DNA from: Microbispora sp. ZYX-F-249
Lineage (GTDB): Bacteria > Actinomycetota > Actinomycetes > Streptosporangiales > Streptosporangiaceae
NCBI RefSeq assembly: GCF_039649665.1
Contig: NZ_JBDJAW010000045.1
Location: forward strand, 1-58,607
Direction: 5' to 3'
DNA: 58,607 nt
Part shown: positions 24,227 to 32,616 of the stretch, piece after piece
Layout: each line of letters opens with the position of its first letter
How positions within the stretch are numbered: position 1 is the first letter of the stretch
Notes under the pieces: model-generated
The model's input: only the letters and a program-made list of their open reading frames with translations
Databases searched by the model: none
Told to the model about the DNA's origin: nothing
Position numbers and translations under genes: made by a program

Positions 24227-25159
24227 GTGACCACGCTCGAGACCTCTGGAAGCGCCGTGACTCCCGCAGAAACCCCGTACGTCACGATCGTCCTGCCGTG
24301 TTACAACGAGCAGGATCACGTGATCGCCGAGGTGGAGCGCATCTGCGCCGCCATGGACGCGAGCGGCTACACCTACGAACTGCTGGCCGTGGACGACTGC
24401 TCCACCGACGAGACGCTCGCGCGTCTGCACGAGGCCGCGCCGCGCTTCCCGCATATGCGGATCAGGGCGTTCCACCGCAACGGCGGCTCGGGCACCGTAC
24501 GCAGGATCGGCAGCCAGGAGGCGCGCGGCGAGATCGTCGTGTGGACCGACGCCGACATGAGCTACCCGAACGAGCGCATCCCAGAGCTGGTCCAGATCCT
24601 GGAGAAGGACGCGACGATCGACCAGGTCGTCGGCGCGCGCACCACCGAGGAGGGCTCGCACAAGTTCCTCCGGGTGCCGGCGAAGTGGTTCATCCGCAAG
24701 GTGGCGGAGCGGCTGGCCGGGCAGAAGATCCCGGACCTCAACTCGGGCCTGCGGGCCTTCCGCAAGTCGGTGGCCAAGCCGTACCTGCGCCTGCTGCCCC
24801 CCGGCTTCTCCTGCGTCACGACGATCACGCTGGCGTTCATGTCGAACCAGCACGACGTCTACTACCTGCCGATCGAGTACGCGAAGCGGGCCGGCAAGTC
24901 GAAGTTCAACTTCGTCTCCGACGCCTACCGCTACGTCCTGCAGGTGCTGCGGATGATCATGTACTTCAACCCGCTCAAGGTGCTCATGCCGCCCGCGCTC
25001 TGGCTGGTCGGCATCGGCTTCGTCAAGGGCCTGTACGACGTGGTCCGCTATGGCTTCTACCTCACCAGCAACGCCATCGTGGTCTTCATATCCGGCATGC
25101 TGATCGGGGCGGTGGCGCTGCTGGCCGACCTGATCGTGCGCTCCAGAGGTGACGTTTGA
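24227..25159 (+). CDS. GT2 polyprenyl-phosphate glycosyltransferase, dolichol-phosphate-mannose-synthase-like
   Basis: 310 residues. The GT-A domain (17-235) starts YVTIVLPCYNEQ. It contains AVDDCSTD (54-61), the HRNGGSGTVRRIGSQEARGE segment (83-102) and WTDADMSYP (106-114), with the DAD metal site. The C-terminal 65 residues form two membrane helices (about 247-265 and 280-303). This matches enzymes that charge a polyprenyl phosphate with a sugar on the cytoplasmic side, supplying donors to GT-C enzymes such as the two encoded upstream. GTG 24227 is taken as a leaderless start; GTG at residue 11 is an alternative. The stop overlaps the TTG start of the next gene. Confidence 0.85.
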   Translation: MTTLETSGSAVTPAETPYVTIVLPCYNEQDHVIAEVERICAAMDASGYTYELLAVDDCSTDETLARLHEAAPRFPHMRIRAFHRNGGSGTVRRIGSQEARGEIVVWTDADMSYPNERIPELVQILEKDATIDQVVGARTTEEGSHKFLRVPAKWFIRKVAERLAGQKIPDLNSGLRAFRKSVAKPYLRLLPPGFSCVTTITLAFMSNQHDVYYLPIEYAKRAGKSKFNFVSDAYRYVLQVLRMIMYFNPLKVLMPPALWLVGIGFVKGLYDVVRYGFYLTSNAIVVFISGMLIGAVALLADLIVRSRGDV

Positions 25160-26238
25160 GGATCGCGATCGTCGGCCCCACCTATCCGTACAAGGGCGGC
25201 GGCGCGCAGCACACGACGGAACTGGCCCACCGGCTGCGGGCGCGGGGCCACGACGTGGTCATCGAGTCGTGGCGGGCGCAGTATCCCTCGTTCCTGTATC
25301 CGGGGCAGCAGACGATCGACAGCCCCGAGGGCGAGCCGTACCACGGCACCCGCCGCGACCTCGACTGGCGACGGCCGGACGGCTGGGTGGCCTGCGGGCG
25401 GCGGCTGCGTGAGGCCGACCTCGTCGTGCTCGCCGTGCTGAGCCCGGTGCAGGTGCCCGCCTATCTCGGCATCCTGTCCGGCCTGCGCCGCCGGGCGCGG
25501 GTCGTCGCCCTGTGTCACAACGTGCTGCCGCACGAGAGCAAGCCGTACGACAGACCGCTGATGAAGGCGTTGCTGCGCCGGGTGGACGGCGTGCTCGCCC
25601 ACTCGGAGCAGCAGGCGGACCTCGCCCGCGCGCTCACCGCCGCGCCCGTGCGGGTGGCCGCCCTCGCGCCGCACCTGCCCTCGCGCGGCGCCAGGGAGGC
25701 GGCGGGGCGCACGGCGCACGGCAGCCTGCTGTTCTTCGGCATCGTCCGGCCGTACAAGGGGCTCGACCTGCTGCTGGAGGCGCTCGCGCAGGTGCCGGAC
25801 GTACGGCTCACCGTGGCGGGCGAGTTCTGGGGCGGCCTGGAGGACACCCGCGCCCTGATCGAGCGGCTGGGTCTCGCCGGCCGGGTGGAGATCCGGCCGG
25901 GGTACGTGCCCGCCGAGGACGTGCCAGGACTGTTCGCCGGGGCCGACGCCCTGGTGCTGCCCTACCGGTCGGCGACCGCCAGCCAGAACGTGTGGCTCGG
26001 TCACGAGCACGGCGTGCCGGTGATCGCCACCCGGGTCGGGGCGCTGCCCGACAACGTACGCGACGGGGTGGACGGCCTGCTGGTGGAGCCGGGCTCGGCC
26101 GGCGCGCTGGCGGAGGCGATCAAGCGGTTCTACGAGCCGGGGACGCCCGAGCGGCTGCGGGCGGGCATCGCGCCCGTCGACCCCGAGCCGCACTGGGCCG
26201 TCTACCTGGACACGTTGCTGGCCGCGTCGGACGGCTGA
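25156..26238 (+). CDS. Glycosyltransferase family 4
   Basis: 360 residues. TTG 25156 overlaps the preceding stop (TTGA) and sits after AGAGGTGACG. The N-terminus MRIAIVGPTYPYKGGGAQHT is the classic GT4 glycine-rich loop. The C-terminal domain has LLFFGIVRPYKGLDLLLEAL, then PGYVPAEDVPGLFAGADALVLPYRSATASQN and WLGHEHGVPVIATRVGALPD, covering the donor site and E-x7-E-like element. It is co-translated with the GT2 gene, so both probably build one glycan or glycolipid. The last 37 bases overlap the 3' end of the convergent membrane-protein gene. Confidence 0.88.
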   Translation: MRIAIVGPTYPYKGGGAQHTTELAHRLRARGHDVVIESWRAQYPSFLYPGQQTIDSPEGEPYHGTRRDLDWRRPDGWVACGRRLREADLVVLAVLSPVQVPAYLGILSGLRRRARVVALCHNVLPHESKPYDRPLMKALLRRVDGVLAHSEQQADLARALTAAPVRVAALAPHLPSRGAREAAGRTAHGSLLFFGIVRPYKGLDLLLEALAQVPDVRLTVAGEFWGGLEDTRALIERLGLAGRVEIRPGYVPAEDVPGLFAGADALVLPYRSATASQNVWLGHEHGVPVIATRVGALPDNVRDGVDGLLVEPGSAGALAEAIKRFYEPGTPERLRAGIAPVDPEPHWAVYLDTLLAASDG

Positions 26239-27155
26239 CCGGCGGGGGCGGTGCGGCCGTGGGAGAGCAGGAAGCCGAGCCCGGCCCAGGCGGCGTCGCC
26301 GATGGTGAACATCACGCGGGACACCACCGCGATCGCCAGCGCCCTCGGTGTGTCGAGCACCGGCGCGAGCGCCACGACCATCGCGCCCTCCCGCACGCCG
26401 ATCCCGGCGGGCACCACGACCGTGAGGATGCCGGTGGACCAGGCCAGCGCGTACGCCCCGGCCGCGACGGCGTACAGGGACAGGTCCGCGGGCCGCATGC
26501 CCCCGACGAGGACCCACAGGTGCACGCCGTACACCAGCCAGCCGGCCATCGTCCAGGCGGCGGCCTTGGCCATCTCCGTCCCGCTCAGCACCCGGTCGAG
26601 CGGATCCCTGCGGACGACGCGCAGGGCGAGGTTGAGCCCCCAGGTCATCACCCGTGGGTGGAGGCAGACGAGGATGAGCGGGATCAGCGCGAGCAGCCAC
26701 CACGCCTGCCTGGCGATCTGCTGCGACAGCGTGGCCGCGGCGAGCGCGAGCGCGCAGCCCAGGGAGGTCACCAGGCCGAGCGCGGTGGCGCTGAACGTCC
26801 GGCGCGGCGGCGCGCCGTGGTCGCGGGCCAGCTCGATCATCGCGGCGAACGCCCAGACCGAGCCGGGGATGTACTTGCCGAGCTGGCCGACGAACAGCAC
26901 CCGCGCGGCCACGCGCAGAGGCAGCGGCGAGCCGAGCCCGGCGAGGATGTCGCGCCAGGCGACCAGCATGAACCCGAGCCCGGCGAGCACGGCCAGGAAC
27001 GAGACGCCGAGCGACCACCACGACAGCCGCGACAGGGCGGCCGAGGTGTCCGTCCAGTTCCGGGCCAGGCCGTACGCCAGGAAGGCGAGCGCGACCACGG
27101 CGAGCAGCACCCGCAGCAGCGGGCTGGAGCGCAGGCGGTTCAGCAGGCGCGGCAC
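26202..27155 (-). CDS. LPG-synthase-type transmembrane protein (UPF0104)
   Basis: 317 residues from GTG 27155. Eight membrane helices fill the protein, matching the lysylphosphatidylglycerol-synthase transmembrane family, whose stand-alone members are thought to move lipids or glycolipids across the membrane. The phrase FVGQLGKYIPGSVWAFAAMIELARDHG near 100-126 is shared almost exactly with the paralogue at 28149. Other shared motifs are AGIGVREGAMVVALAP and SRVMFTIGD. TACCCT on the coding strand (27167-27162) lies 6 bases before the start, suggesting a leaderless message. No catalytic C-terminal synthase domain is present. Inference: a flippase-like or accessory factor for the glycans made by the neighbouring enzymes. 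Confidence 0.82.
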   Translation of the reverse strand: MPRLLNRLRSSPLLRVLLAVVALAFLAYGLARNWTDTSAALSRLSWWSLGVSFLAVLAGLGFMLVAWRDILAGLGSPLPLRVAARVLFVGQLGKYIPGSVWAFAAMIELARDHGAPPRRTFSATALGLVTSLGCALALAAATLSQQIARQAWWLLALIPLILVCLHPRVMTWGLNLALRVVRRDPLDRVLSGTEMAKAAAWTMAGWLVYGVHLWVLVGGMRPADLSLYAVAAGAYALAWSTGILTVVVPAGIGVREGAMVVALAPVLDTPRALAIAVVSRVMFTIGDAAWAGLGFLLSHGRTAPAGQPSDAASNVSR

Positions 27156-27268
27156 GCGCCCAGGGTAAAGCCTGAAGCTACTGATCGGTAGGTTCGCCGC
27201 GCGGGTTGTCCACAGGGTGGGCTGATCGCGAGGCGGGGGCGGCGCGGGCACGGGTACTGTTGGGCAGC

Positions 27269-27301
27269 GTGAAGACGAGGGTGAGCGGGGGACGAGGGTG
27301 A
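27269..27301 (+). CDS. 10-residue leaderless leader ORF before the methyltransferase
   Basis: GTG 27269 lies 8 bases after TACTGT (27255-27260) and opens an ORF of ten codons (VKTRVSGGRG) ending in TGA at 27299-27301. That TGA overlaps the methyltransferase start GTG 27298 as GTGA. If transcription starts at 27269, the ribosome would translate this peptide and re-initiate on the downstream gene, helped by GGGGGACGAG. This is a pattern reading; no function of the peptide is proposed. Confidence 0.4.
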   Translation: MKTRVSGGRG

Positions 27302-28152
27302 GCGCGGAACGCGCGGCTCAGCTGGAATACTCCGAGTTCCAGGCCGCGATGCTCGACGAGGACAAGCGCCGGCGCAAGGCCGCGAAGATCATCGCCGTGC
27401 TCGCGCACTTCCTGGGCAGGGACGCGGCCAAGCCCGGCGAGGTGCTGTCGGGGCTCACCGTCGGCGACGTCGGGTGCTCGGCCGGGTTCATCGCCGACGA
27501 GCTGGCCGCCGCGGGCGCGCGGCGCACGCTCGGGCTCGACATCGACGTCCCGGGCCTGCGCAAGGCGTCGGACCGCTTCGGCGGGCGGGTCGCGTTCGTC
27601 TGCGCCGACGGCTCCCGCCTGCCTTTCCCGGACGGCTCGATCGACGTGCTGGTCTTCAACCACATCTACGAGCACGTGGTGGACCCCGACGCGGTGATCG
27701 CCGACATGCACCGGGTGCTGTCCGACGACGGCGTGCTCTACCTCGGCCTGGGCAACCGGCTCGGCGTCATGGAGCCGCACTACAAGCTGCCCTTCCTGTC
27801 CTACCTGCCGCCCGCGGCGGCCGACCGGTACGTGCGGGCGTTCGGCCGGGCCGACCACTACTACGAGCGGTTCCGCACCCGCCCGGGGCTGCGGCGGATG
27901 CTCGCGGACTTCCACGTGTGGGACTACACGTTCCCGGTGCTGGCCGCGCCCGAGCGGTTCGCCGGGGGCGAGCTGTTCCCCGGCGCGGTCGGCCGCGCCG
28001 CCAAGGCCACGCTGGAGCGGACCCCGCGCCCCGCCCTGCGGGCGCTGCTGCCGGTCGTCCCGACCTACCTGTGGGTCGCGACCAAGACGCCTCGCCGTCC
28101 CCTCGGCGCGCCGCTCCCGCAGCCGCCCGAGCCGGTCCGTACGTCCCGATGA
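27298..28152 (+). CDS. SAM-dependent class I methyltransferase
   Basis: 284 residues. The SAM-binding motif I is VGDVGCSAGFIADEL (55-69). It is followed by LGLDIDVPGLRKA (motif II acidic end), VCADGSRLPFPDGSIDVLVFNHIYEHV (motifs III-IV) and the MHRVLSDDGVLYLGLGNR segment typical of methyltransferase type 11/UbiE-like enzymes. The remaining 110 residues are variable. The acceptor is unknown; position among glycosyltransferases and flippase-like proteins suggests a lipid or sugar. GTG 27298 is coupled to a leader ORF, and its stop overlaps the following start (ATGA). Confidence 0.85.
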   Translation: MSAERAAQLEYSEFQAAMLDEDKRRRKAAKIIAVLAHFLGRDAAKPGEVLSGLTVGDVGCSAGFIADELAAAGARRTLGLDIDVPGLRKASDRFGGRVAFVCADGSRLPFPDGSIDVLVFNHIYEHVVDPDAVIADMHRVLSDDGVLYLGLGNRLGVMEPHYKLPFLSYLPPAAADRYVRAFGRADHYYERFRTRPGLRRMLADFHVWDYTFPVLAAPERFAGGELFPGAVGRAAKATLERTPRPALRALLPVVPTYLWVATKTPRRPLGAPLPQPPEPVRTSR

Positions 28153-29075
28153 GCCGTCGCAAAGTCGTACGCGCGCTGTTCCTGCTCGTGGCGCTGGGGT
28201 TCGGCGTCTGGGCGGTGGCGAGCCAGTGGACCGCCGTGGCCGACGGGTTCACCCGGCTGTCGTGGGCGGAGCTCGCCGGCTCGCTGGTGGCGGTGCTCGG
28301 CGCGCTGGTCGCGGGGATGCTCATGTGGCGGGCGCTGCTGGCCGACCTGGGCTCCCCGCTGGCCTTCACCGACGCGTCCAAGATCTTCTTCGTGGGCCAG
28401 CTCGGCAAGTACATCCCCGGGTCGGTGTGGCCGATGCTCGCGCAGATGGAGATGGGCCGCGACCACGGCATACCCCGGCCGCGCAGCGCGGCCGCGTTCT
28501 TCCTGACGTACCCGATCTACCTCGGCACCGGCCTGCTGGTGGCCGTCGTCACGCTCCCGGTGCTCGCCGGGCAGTCGGTCGCGAGGTACGCCTGGCTGCT
28601 GCTGCTCGTGCCCGTGGTCGCCGCCGCCCTGCATCCCCGGGTGGTCAACGGCGTCATCGCGTTCGGGCTGCGCAAACTGCGCCGCCCGCCGCTCGAACGG
28701 CCCCTCACCCGGCGCGGCGTGCTCGTCGCGTGCGGCTGGGCCCTGGCGGGCTGGGCGGCGTACGGCGTGCACCTGGCGCTGATCGTGCACGGCCTCGGGG
28801 CGGGCGGGCCCTCGGCCGTGATCCTGAGCTTCGGCGCGTTCGCGCTCGCCTGGTGCCTGGGCTTCGTGTTCGTGATCGCCCCGGCGGGCGCGGGCGTGCG
28901 CGAGGTCGCGATGGTGGCCGCGCTCGCCCCGGTGCTCGACCGGCCCGCGGCGATCGCCGCCGCGCTGTGCTCCCGGCTCATCGTGTCCGTCGGCGACCTG
29001 GTGTGCGCGGGCGCCGCCGGTCTTGCCTCCCGCCGCGCGGTCCGTACGCGGAAGGAGCCCGTAGTCCGGGCCTGA
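28149..29075 (+). CDS. LPG-synthase-type transmembrane protein (UPF0104), paralogue
   Basis: 308 residues with about eight membrane helices and no synthase domain. FFVGQLGKYIPGSVWPML (about 79-96), MEMGRDHGIP, GWALAGWAAYGVHL, APAGAGVREVAMVAALAP and SRLIVSVGDL each match a segment of the protein encoded at 26202 on the other strand, so the two arose by duplication and inversion around the methyltransferase. ATG 28149 overlaps the methyltransferase stop. Stand-alone members are poorly characterised, and lipid translocation is the usual guess. Confidence 0.82.
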   Translation: MSRRKVVRALFLLVALGFGVWAVASQWTAVADGFTRLSWAELAGSLVAVLGALVAGMLMWRALLADLGSPLAFTDASKIFFVGQLGKYIPGSVWPMLAQMEMGRDHGIPRPRSAAAFFLTYPIYLGTGLLVAVVTLPVLAGQSVARYAWLLLLVPVVAAALHPRVVNGVIAFGLRKLRRPPLERPLTRRGVLVACGWALAGWAAYGVHLALIVHGLGAGGPSAVILSFGAFALAWCLGFVFVIAPAGAGVREVAMVAALAPVLDRPAAIAAALCSRLIVSVGDLVCAGAAGLASRRAVRTRKEPVVRA

Positions 29076-29121
29076 ATCCGTGGACTCGGCGCGGAATGCG
29101 CATCCTGAGAGACGCCCCTCA

Positions 29122-29137
29122 TGTGATATCGCTCACG
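29122..29137. promoter_or_regulatory. Candidate CRP/FNR-family operator
   Basis: TGTGA-TATCGC-TCACG matches nine of ten conserved positions of TGTGA-N6-TCACA, the site of cAMP-receptor-type regulators, including actinobacterial CRP/GlxR. It lies 170 bases upstream of the GT4 gene at 29307 and just before a possible TAGAGT -10 box (29157-29162). The 230-base gap from 29076 holds no gene. Confidence 0.45.
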
Positions 29138-29306
29138 TTTTGGGGGACTCCGGAAATAGAGTGACAAGGAGGGGTGCGGGGGAAGGCGTCCGTTCGCGGC
29201 GTGGGCCCCCGGGCCTCTGCCGGAACACCGCCGGAACAGCGGGACCGCGTGGGCGGGGAGCGATCCTCCCCGGCCGGCGCGGGCCCAAGGGAGGGGAGCG
29301 ATTCAT

Positions 29307-30434
29307 TTGACACCCCGGGTGCTCGTCGACGCCGCCGCGGTCCCCGCCGACCGCGGCGCCCTGATCAGGTATGTCGATGGATTGGTCGCGGCCCTGCACG
29401 AGGCGGGCGCCGACGTCGCGGTGGTCTGCCAGCGGGCGGACGCCGAACGGTACGCGGCGCTGGCCCCCTCGGCGCGGATCCTCTCCGGACCGCCCGCCAT
29501 CACCAACCGGGACAAGCGGCTGGCCTGGGAGCAGACCGGGCTGCCGGTCCTGGCCCGGCACGCCGGAGCCCAGGTGATCCACGCCCCCTACTACTCGATC
29601 CCGCTGGGCTCGGGCCTGCCCACGGTGGCCACCGTCCACGACGTCACCTCGTTCACCGACCCCGACCAGCACGACCCCGTGCGGGCCTCGTTCTTCCGGT
29701 CGGCCACCCGCACCGCCGTACGCCACGCGAACCGTGTGATCGTGCCGTCGAAGGCCACCATGGACGAGCTGGTCCGGGTGCTCGACGCCGACCCCACCCG
29801 GATCGACGTCGCCTACCATGGCGTGGATCCCGCGCTGTTCCACCCTCCGGCGCCCGAGGACGTGCGCCGGGTGGCCGGGCGCATCGGGCTGCACGGCCGG
29901 CCGTACGTCGCCTATCTGGGCGCGCTGGAGCCGCGCAAGAACGTGCCGAACCTGGTGACCGGCTTCGGCCGGGCGGTCGCACACCTGGCCACGCCCCCCG
30001 CGCTGGTGCTGGCGGGCGGCCCGGCCTGGGACGAGGAGGTCGACGCCGCCGTCGCCGCGCTGCCGCCCCGGGTGAAGGTCGTGCGTCCCGGCTACCTGCC
30101 CTTCGCCGACCTGCCGGGCTTCCTCGGCGGGGCGCTCGTGGTCGCCTCCCCCTCGCGGTGCGAGGGGTTCGGGCTGCCGGTGCTGGAGGCGATGGCGTGC
30201 GGGGCGCCCGTGCTGACCACCCACCGCACCTCGCTGCCGGAGGTCGGCGGCGACGCCGTGGCCTACACCGAGCCCGACGCCGACAGCATCGCGCGGACGC
30301 TGCGCGCCCTGCTGGAGTCGCCGGAACGGCGCGAGTCGCTGGCGCGGGCGGGGGTCACCCGGTCACGCGAGTTCACCTGGCGGCACTCGGCCGAGGCCCA
30401 CCTCGTCGCCTACCAGCGGGCCGTGGAGGATTGA
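29307..30434 (+). CDS. Glycosyltransferase family 4 (mannosyltransferase-like)
   Basis: 375 residues. TTG 29307 has a strong GGGAGGGGAG eight bases upstream. The N-terminal domain includes HAPYYSIPLGSGLPTVATVHDVTSF and the loop FFRSATRTAVRHANRVIVPSKATMDEL. The C-terminal domain has YVAYLGALEPRKNVPNLVTGF, then ALVVASPSRCEGFGLPVLEAMACGAPVLTT with the E-x7-E motif, and LPEVGGDAVAY. This combination is common in GT4 mannosyl- or rhamnosyltransferases of cell-surface glycans. The next gene encodes a sugar-1-phosphate nucleotidyltransferase that could supply its donor. A CRP-like site lies upstream. Confidence 0.9.
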   Translation: MTPRVLVDAAAVPADRGALIRYVDGLVAALHEAGADVAVVCQRADAERYAALAPSARILSGPPAITNRDKRLAWEQTGLPVLARHAGAQVIHAPYYSIPLGSGLPTVATVHDVTSFTDPDQHDPVRASFFRSATRTAVRHANRVIVPSKATMDELVRVLDADPTRIDVAYHGVDPALFHPPAPEDVRRVAGRIGLHGRPYVAYLGALEPRKNVPNLVTGFGRAVAHLATPPALVLAGGPAWDEEVDAAVAALPPRVKVVRPGYLPFADLPGFLGGALVVASPSRCEGFGLPVLEAMACGAPVLTTHRTSLPEVGGDAVAYTEPDADSIARTLRALLESPERRESLARAGVTRSREFTWRHSAEAHLVAYQRAVED

Positions 30435-30477
30435 GCGCCACCTTTCGCGGCGAACCCCGCCGGAGGCGGCACTAGGC

Positions 30478-30483
30478 TACCCT
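30478..30483 (+). promoter_or_regulatory. TACCCT -10 box, leaderless start
   Basis: TACCCT ends 7 bases before GTG 30491 with no Shine-Dalgarno between. No convincing -35 is visible. Confidence 0.5.
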
Positions 30484-30490
30484 CGCGGCT

Positions 30491-31594
30491 GTGAGGGAGA
30501 GTTCTGTGCGGTCGCCCGACGGTCTCGAGGCGATCCTTCTCGTGGGCGGCCAGGGCACGCGTCTGCGACCGCTGACGCTCAGCACGCCCAAGCCGCTGCT
30601 TCCGACGGCGGGGGTGCCCTTCCTCGCGCACCAGCTGGCCAAGGCGCGGGCGTACGGGGTGCGCCGGGTGGTCTTCGCGACGTCCTACCGGGCGTCGATG
30701 TTCACCGAGGCCTTCGGCGACGGCTCAGCCTTCGGCCTGGAGATCGTCTACATGACCGAGGACACCCCGCTCGGCACCGGTGGCGCGATCCGCAACGCCG
30801 CCCAGGCTTTGACCTGCGCGGCCGAGGCGCCGGTGCTCGTGCTGAACGGCGACATCCTGTCGGGGCACGACATCGCCGCCCAGGTGGACCTGCACGTCGC
30901 GCGGGGCGCCGCGGTGACCCTCCACCTCACGGAGGTGGACGACCCGTCGAGGTTCGGCTGCGTGCCGACCGACGGCGACGGCAGGGTCAGCGCCTTCCTG
31001 GAGAAGACGCCCAATCCCGTGACCAACCGGATCAACGCCGGCTGCTACGTGTTCCGGCGCTCGGTCATCGACACGATCCCCGAGGGCCAGGTCGTCTCCG
31101 TGGAGCGTGAAACTTTCCCCGGGCTCATCGCGGCCGGTGCGCTGGTGCTCGGCTTCGCCGACAGCTCGTACTGGCTGGACGTCGGCACGCCGGCGGCGTT
31201 CGTGCAGGGCTCGGCCGACCTGGTGCTGGGCAAGCTCGACTCGCCCGCCCTGCCCGGCCCGGCGGGCGAGCGCCTCCTGCTGGACGGGGCGGTCGTGTCG
31301 CCCGAGGCCAAGGTCACCGGGGGTACGGTCGTCTGCGCCCGGGCCATGGTCGAGGCCGGGGCGAGCGTACGCGGGAGCGTGCTGTCCGAGGGCTGCCACG
31401 TCGCGTCCGGCGCGACCGTCATCGACTCGGTCGTCGGCGTCGGCGCCCGCGTCGCCCCCGGTGCCGTGCTGCGGCAGGTCGTGGTCGGCGACGGCGCGCT
31501 GATCGGCCCCGGCAACGAGCTCACCTCCGGCATGCGCGTCTGGCCGGGGATCACCTTGCCGGAGTGCGCGGTCCGGTTCTCCAGCGACGTCTGA
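30491..31594 (+). CDS. Sugar-1-phosphate nucleotidyltransferase (mannose-1-phosphate guanylyltransferase-like)
   Basis: 367 residues. The N-terminal Rossmann-like domain begins with AILLVGGQGTRLRPLT and TPKPLLPT (about 14-39). Then come TEDTPLGTGGAIRNA, VLNGDIL (the metal-binding Asp) and FLEKTPNPVTNRINAGCYVF. The C-terminus (about 265-360) is a left-handed beta-helix of hexapeptide-like repeats. The layout matches bacterial GDP-mannose or glucose-1-phosphate pyrophosphorylase-like proteins (ManB/ManC or RmlA relatives). NDP-mannose synthesis is favoured because the window also encodes a phosphomannomutase and mannosyltransferase-like GT4 enzymes. This cannot be settled from sequence alone. 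The start appears leaderless. Confidence 0.85.
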   Translation: MRESSVRSPDGLEAILLVGGQGTRLRPLTLSTPKPLLPTAGVPFLAHQLAKARAYGVRRVVFATSYRASMFTEAFGDGSAFGLEIVYMTEDTPLGTGGAIRNAAQALTCAAEAPVLVLNGDILSGHDIAAQVDLHVARGAAVTLHLTEVDDPSRFGCVPTDGDGRVSAFLEKTPNPVTNRINAGCYVFRRSVIDTIPEGQVVSVERETFPGLIAAGALVLGFADSSYWLDVGTPAAFVQGSADLVLGKLDSPALPGPAGERLLLDGAVVSPEAKVTGGTVVCARAMVEAGASVRGSVLSEGCHVASGATVIDSVVGVGARVAPGAVLRQVVVGDGALIGPGNELTSGMRVWPGITLPECAVRFSSDV

Positions 31595-31614
31595 GCGTGC
31601 GGCAGACTGGGCGG

Positions 31615-32616
31615 GTGGAGGCGAGCCGAGCACCCGTGTTACCCGTTCCCGGGGCCGCGCTCCGCGAGCGGCGCTGGCGGCCGTCCGCGCCGCTCGACGT
31701 CGTGCTGACGCTGTCCCCGCACCGGCGCGGGGGAGGCGATCCGGCCTGGCGGCGCACCCCCGACGGGGCGATCTGGCGCACCTCGCGCACGCCCGAAGGC
31801 CCGGGCACGCTGCGCGTGACGGCGAGCGGCGACGAGGTCCGCGGGCAGGCGTGGGGGCCGGGTTCCGGCTGGCTGCTGGAGACGCTTCCGTCGCTGCTCG
31901 GCGCCGACGACGACGTGGCCGGCTTCGCCGCGATGCTCGCGCGGCTGACCCGCTCGCACGATTCCCGGCACGCCCGCGCGGCCGCGTTCGTCGCGGGCCT
32001 GGCCGGACGCGCCACCGGGCTGCGGATCGGCCGCTCCCTGCGGGTCTTCGAAGCGCTCGCGCCCGCCGTGCTCGAGCAGAAGGTGGTCGGCAGGGAGGCG
32101 TGGCGGGCCTGGCGGTTCCTCCTGCGCCGGTACGGCGAGCCGGCCCCGGGCCCGGCGCCCGAGGGCATGTACGTGGTCCCGCCGCCGGAGGTGTGGCGGG
32201 CGATCCCGTCGTGGGACTGGCACCGGGCGGGCGCGGAGGCCGTACGGGCCAGGACGATCGTCAACGCGGCCCGGCACGCCGAGAAGCTGGAGCGCACGAC
32301 TACCACCACCGCGGAGGCGTCGGCGGAGGCGGACCGCCTGCTGCGGGCGCTGCCGGGCATCGGCGTGTGGACCTCCGCCGAGGTGCGCCAGCGGGCCCAC
32401 GGCGACCCGGACGCCCCGAGTGTCGGCGACTTCCACCTGCCGGGCATCGTCGGCTACGCGCTGACCGGGCGGAAGACCGACGACGACGGCATGCTCGAAC
32501 TGCTCGAGCCGTTCCGGGGACACCGCCACCGCGTGGTCAGGCTGATCGAGCTCAGCGGTGTCAGGCCGCCGGCGCGCGGCCCGCGCATGGCTCCTCGCGA
32601 CTACCGGGCCTTCTGA
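31615..32616 (+). CDS. HhH-GPD DNA glycosylase (AlkA/3-methyladenine type)
   Basis: 333 residues from GTG 31615; CAGACT six bases upstream may be a weak leaderless -10 box. The helix-hairpin-helix LRALPGIGVWTSAEV (about 240-254) and, 20 residues on, SVGDFHLPG with the catalytic Asp near 271 identify the superfamily. VLEQKVVGREAWRAWRFLLRRYGEP is the usual preceding helical pair. The N-terminal 100 residues fit the AlkA-like extra domain. It would excise alkylated or deaminated bases to start base-excision repair in the cytoplasm. No iron-sulphur cysteines are present, which argues against EndoIII/MutY. It appears to be a single gene; its tail overlaps the convergent small secreted gene by 16 bases. 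Confidence 0.85.
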   Translation: MEASRAPVLPVPGAALRERRWRPSAPLDVVLTLSPHRRGGGDPAWRRTPDGAIWRTSRTPEGPGTLRVTASGDEVRGQAWGPGSGWLLETLPSLLGADDDVAGFAAMLARLTRSHDSRHARAAAFVAGLAGRATGLRIGRSLRVFEALAPAVLEQKVVGREAWRAWRFLLRRYGEPAPGPAPEGMYVVPPPEVWRAIPSWDWHRAGAEAVRARTIVNAARHAEKLERTTTTTAEASAEADRLLRALPGIGVWTSAEVRQRAHGDPDAPSVGDFHLPGIVGYALTGRKTDDDGMLELLEPFRGHRHRVVRLIELSGVRPPARGPRMAPRDYRAF

